Source of the DNA: an uncultured Prevotellaceae bacterium
GTDB taxonomy: Bacteria > Bacteroidota > Bacteroidia > Bacteroidales > Muribaculaceae
Assembly: GCA_905210415.1 (NCBI GenBank)
Contig: CAJLWM010000045.1
Coordinates: 1-16,579 of the forward strand
Length of the DNA stretch: 16,579 nucleotides
Reading direction: 5' to 3'
In this document: one piece after another, positions 14,393 to 16,579 of the stretch
Position numbering within the stretch: the stretch's first letter is position 1
How the letters are laid out: each line of letters opens with the position of its first letter
The notes under the pieces: model-generated
Seen by the model: the letters and a program-made list of their open reading frames with translations, nothing else
Database searches by the model: none
What the model was told of the DNA's origin: nothing
Program-made: the position numbers and the translations under genes

Positions 14393-15124
14393 TTATCGAC
14401 GCAATTTGTTGTATTCCACCTTGTCGAAGCGATAATATCGGGCAGCGCGGTGAGCCACATTCTTCTCAAATTCTTCGAGTGGAATTATATATTTCATCTG
14501 CTTGAGTTTCTTCTGGAAGTTGCGCACGTCGAGTTGTTTGCCGAATATGCGCTCAAAGAGGGTGCGTAGTTGCAGTGCCGTGAATCGGTGTGGCAGCAAA
14601 TGGAATATGTATATTGGGTCGTTGATTATCAGTTGTCTCACGTAGATTAGCGCATCGCTCACAATCTTGTTGTGGTCGAATGCCAATTGACCTATTTTGT
14701 CAATAGGCACCCAATTGAGTTCGTTGTCGCCGGCGGTGAATGATGTGGCGTTGGGCGAAATTTTCAGAAGTGAGATGTAGGCAATGGTGATGATGCGCTC
14801 CACCTTGTGATTGCAGGTGTGTTCGAGCCATTTCATGTCGCCTAAGTTGTCGGTGCGGTTGCGTGACCCGTAAGCCTTGAATTGGATGAGCGCCATGCGG
14901 CGGATGCCGGCTTGCTCGGTGAGCACACGCTGTGCTGCATCGTCGAGGTCTTCATCTTGATAAATCAAATCGCCAGGAAGCTTCATGTCCTGTAGGGTTG
15001 TCTCTTTGTCGCAAAAATTGCGTTTCAGCAGCAGCACCTTCAGTTGCTCGCCGTCAAAACCCACTACTACACAGTCTACTGAAATGTGATGATTGGCTAA
15101 TGGTGTGTTGTTGGTTATTGCCAT
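14393..15124 (-). CDS. NrtR/AraR-type transcriptional regulator: degenerate Nudix domain plus winged helix (243 aa)
   Basis: Residues about 12-145 form a Nudix fold and residues about 160-235 form the winged-helix DNA-binding domain of the NrtR class (LLPHRFTALQLRTLFERIFGKQLDVRNFQKKL). The family consists of repressors whose Nudix part senses a small molecule: ADP-ribose products in NrtR, arabinose in Bacteroides AraR. The Nudix box (about 52-74, with E58, R66, E70, G73) has lost consensus glutamates: V67 replaces the E of RE and Q71 replaces the second E of EE. Catalysis is therefore unlikely and the domain is probably a ligand sensor. The ATG at 15122-15124 has a good promoter upstream. The neighbour upstream is a fucosidase, which hints at sugar control, but the ligand is not shown by the sequence. 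Confidence 0.85.
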   Translation of the reverse strand: MAITNNTPLANHHISVDCVVVGFDGEQLKVLLLKRNFCDKETTLQDMKLPGDLIYQDEDLDDAAQRVLTEQAGIRRMALIQFKAYGSRNRTDNLGDMKWLEHTCNHKVERIITIAYISLLKISPNATSFTAGDNELNWVPIDKIGQLAFDHNKIVSDALIYVRQLIINDPIYIFHLLPHRFTALQLRTLFERIFGKQLDVRNFQKKLKQMKYIIPLEEFEKNVAHRAARYYRFDKVEYNKLRR

Positions 15125-15155
15125 GTTTTTATCTTGTTATTGGATTATGATGAAG

Positions 15156-15187
15156 CAAAATTATATCATATCTTTGAAATAATGAAA
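15156..15187 (-). promoter_or_regulatory. Predicted promoter of the Nudix regulator
   Basis: On the minus strand TAATTTTG (15156-15163) matches the -7 consensus. TTTC (15184-15187), three of four bases of TTTG, lies 20 nt upstream. The start would fall near 15150, giving a leader of about 25 nt. Confidence 0.5.
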
Positions 15188-15250
15188 TAAAAATATGAGT
15201 TTTTTGTGGTTGTAAGATATTAATAGTCAGCGTTGTGTGGCGGTGTGTAA

Positions 15251-15276
15251 TTTACAAGAACTCACCTTATTGTAAA
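15251..15276. promoter_or_regulatory. Candidate operator: TTTACAA / TTGTAAA inverted repeat
   Basis: TTTACAA (15251-15257) and TTGTAAA (15270-15276) form a perfect 7-bp inverted repeat with a 12-nt gap, about 130-150 bp upstream of the Nudix regulator. The half containing CTCACCTTATTGTAAA recurs with one mismatch at 15401-15416, exactly 140 bp away. It is a plausible site for the regulator, but there is no direct evidence. Confidence 0.35.
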
Positions 15277-15473
15277 CTAAACAATATAAGCCGTAGGCTT
15301 GTTGTATATATTGTGTGTGTCTGTGCTGATGCTTGTTATATATGGCGAGGAGGCGCATTGTTGGGCAATTGGGGTGGTGGAGATAGAGTAATATATTTTG
15401 CTCGCCTTATTGTAAAAAATACACATTATCCCGATTCGGGATTATGTTTTGCCTGATGCTTTGGTGCAAAAAA

Positions 15474-15512
15474 TTAGGGGCGAAGTCATCGGCGACTTGC
15501 CCCTAAAAATTA
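15474..15512 (-). terminator. Intrinsic terminator of the fucosidase gene
   Basis: TTAGGGGCGAAGTC and GACTTGCCCCTAA pair over 13 bp with one bulged G and a 6-nt loop. On the minus strand the stem is followed by a run of Ts (TTTTTTGC), so it terminates transcripts leaving the fucosidase gene, which stops at 15621. Confidence 0.8.
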
Positions 15513-15527
15513 TACCTAAAACTTTAC

Positions 15528-15558
15528 CTTAAACCTAAGTCGGTCACATCGACCGAAA
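15528..15558. repeat. Divergent left end of the intergenic repeat
   Basis: TTAAACCTAAGTCGGTCACATCGACCGAAAG aligns with the left-module start TTAACCCAAATCGGTCATTAGACCGTAAATG. The hairpin CGGTC...GACCG is kept while the loop differs, which suggests that the fold matters or that it is a related palindrome. Confidence 0.45.
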
Positions 15559-15620
15559 GAAAAATTGTTGTCGTAGTTAGAAACAACTATCCGCGTGTGA
15601 ATCAAGTCCACATAGGAGAG

Positions 15621-16579
15621 TTAGAGCACCTCAATGCCGAGACGCTTTGCCTGCACTGTGTCGTCAGGCTTAATCATGCGAGTGGCTTTGAGCACTATCA
15701 CCTTGGCGCGAGTGGGAGCAAAGTGAAGTGTTTGCAGTATAGGGTTGTTCTGAATGTTAGAGAATTCGCCCTTCTTGATGAGGGTGGTAGCGGTTTCTGG
15801 AGTGTCGCCGCAGAGCACCTCATATTGTGCTATCAAACCGTTGCCGTCGGTGAGAGGCAGATAGTGCAAAGTGTTCACTTCGCGCACCGAGCCGAGGTCG
15901 AATACAAATCGGTCGTTGAGGGTAGTGAGATTGAAGTCAACAGAGTTGAAGTTTTCGCCTTTGTCAACAAACAGATTGTCGCTGCCTTCGCCGCCGTAGT
16001 AAGCCTCGATGTTTGAGATGCACACGCAGGCACGGCTGCTATTGATGGTGATGCGCAAGCCGTCGGTTTCCACTGTAGGGAATCGGAGCAGGCGCTTATA
16101 GCCTATGGTAGTGGTTTCTTCACCAGCGTTGATAGCAGTCCAAGTGTTGCCGTTGCGGTATTCCACGGTGAATTCTTGCACACGTTGTCCGAGAGCGATG
16201 TATTCTTGAAGCAACATGCGGTTGACCTTCTGACGAGGGAAAGAGAATTCGATAGTGGCGCTTGTGACATCGTCGGCTGTAGCCCAGAAAGTCTTGTTGT
16301 TGTCATCGGTGATGGCCTTAGCGCTATATTTCCCGCCGCGGGTGTTGCTCACCACAGGCTTCACGTTCTTGAGGATGTTGTTGCCAAGTTCCTTATTGAT
16401 GATTTCGCGCATGCGCACCACGTTGGTAGAGTCGATAGCAGGAATGCGGCCCGATTTGTCGATAGGGAAGTTGAGGATGAGGTTGGCGTTATGGCCCACG
16501 CTGCGATAGAAGAGGTCGACAAGTTTTTCTGGCGATTTCACCTTGCTGTTTTCGCTTTCGTGGAAGAACCAACCCGGAC
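15621..16579 (-). CDS. GH29 alpha-L-fucosidase, C-terminal part with discoidin-like domains (partial, 318 residues visible)
   Basis: The gene enters from the right edge, so the N-terminus and catalytic nucleophile are outside the window. The visible part starts PGWFFHESENSKVKSPEKLV and continues through LFYRSVGHNANLILNFPIDKSG, the end of the GH29 barrel, which removes alpha-linked fucose from host or plant glycans. After it, about residues 75-195 of the visible part form an F5/8 type C (discoidin/CBM32-like) domain (AITDDNNKTFWAT...IEFSFPRQKVNRMLLQEYIALGQRVQEF). A second beta-rich domain of similar type fills the last ~115 residues (FDLGSVREVNTLHYLPL). GH29 enzymes of Bacteroidales are normally exported; the signal would lie outside. 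A terminator follows at 15474-15512. The Nudix regulator lies next on the same strand. Confidence 0.9.
   Translation of the reverse strand, partial: PGWFFHESENSKVKSPEKLVDLFYRSVGHNANLILNFPIDKSGRIPAIDSTNVVRMREIINKELGNNILKNVKPVVSNTRGGKYSAKAITDDNNKTFWATADDVTSATIEFSFPRQKVNRMLLQEYIALGQRVQEFTVEYRNGNTWTAINAGEETTTIGYKRLLRFPTVETDGLRITINSSRACVCISNIEAYYGGEGSDNLFVDKGENFNSVDFNLTTLNDRFVFDLGSVREVNTLHYLPLTDGNGLIAQYEVLCGDTPETATTLIKKGEFSNIQNNPILQTLHFAPTRAKVIVLKATRMIKPDDTVQAKRLGIEVL

Larger units (their letters stand above)
15125..15620. other. Gene-free region between the fucosidase and the regulator
   Basis: About 500 bp without a supported gene. From the regulator outward it holds that gene's promoter, an inverted repeat with a matching direct repeat (15251-15276 and 15401-15416), a short palindrome ATCCCGA-T-TCGGGAT near 15428, the fucosidase terminator and a divergent repeat-family left end near 15530. 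The plus-strand reading frames here lack a convincing protein. Confidence 0.55.

Noticed and set aside
1..16579. tRNA or rRNA genes.
   Set aside because: I saw no cloverleaf with a conserved TTCGA/T-loop context and no rRNA core sequence on either strand.

Overview
The window comes from a Bacteroidales genome, probably a host-associated member near Prevotella or the Muribaculaceae. Three things point there: a -33 TTTG / -7 TAnnTTTG promoter ahead of the first gene, a secreted nuclease ending in a type IX secretion (Por) sorting domain, and the long LysRS with a C-terminal extension usual in this order. A GH29 fucosidase next to a NrtR/AraR-type regulator also fits a gut or oral glycan user. 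The species cannot be fixed from the sequence alone.

Layout. (1) 47-3360 looks like a rearranged accessory segment. It holds a decayed IS3-family transposase tail, a small unrecognised minus-strand ORF, then a promoter and one large four-domain sulfur-transfer flavoprotein (CoA-disulfide reductase-like, rhodanese, TusA, DsrE), and finally a 33-codon signal-peptide stub. The flavoprotein gene is visibly richer in GC and in AGG arginine codons than the rest of the window. A perfect 18-bp bidirectional terminator (3539-3583) closes the segment. (2) 3594-6937, minus strand: a T9SS-exported endonuclease I followed by the ComM/YifB AAA+ ATPase. (3) 7243-9155, minus strand: an exported PIG-L/LmbE deacetylase followed by an endonuclease/exonuclease/phosphatase lipoprotein. 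(4) 9328-11780, plus strand: an ECF sigma factor, a membrane anti-sigma-like protein overlapping it by ATGA, and an unrecognised secreted protein, ending at a 15-bp hairpin. (5) 11882-13627, minus strand: lysyl-tRNA synthetase. (6) 14393-15124, minus strand: a Nudix-winged-helix regulator with a damaged Nudix box. (7) 15621-16579, minus strand: the C-terminal part of a GH29 alpha-L-fucosidase with discoidin-like domains, cut by the window edge.

The most unusual feature lies between the genes. A modular repeat family with inverted ends (TAACCCAAATCGG... / ...CCGAATTGGGTTTA) fills the gap 8103-8412 and most of 13702-14083. Shorter or decayed versions lie at 7204-7238, 14161-14186, 14294-14363 and about 15530-15555. 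The large copies are built from a ~119-bp left module in tandem pairs plus one or two ~69-bp right modules. Each left module carries a minus-strand micro-frame reading (M/I)PYKKRK. In both large copies this frame runs into the start of the next gene: in frame with the lipoprotein, and overlapping the lysS start by ATGA. This is the best candidate here for an under-described element.
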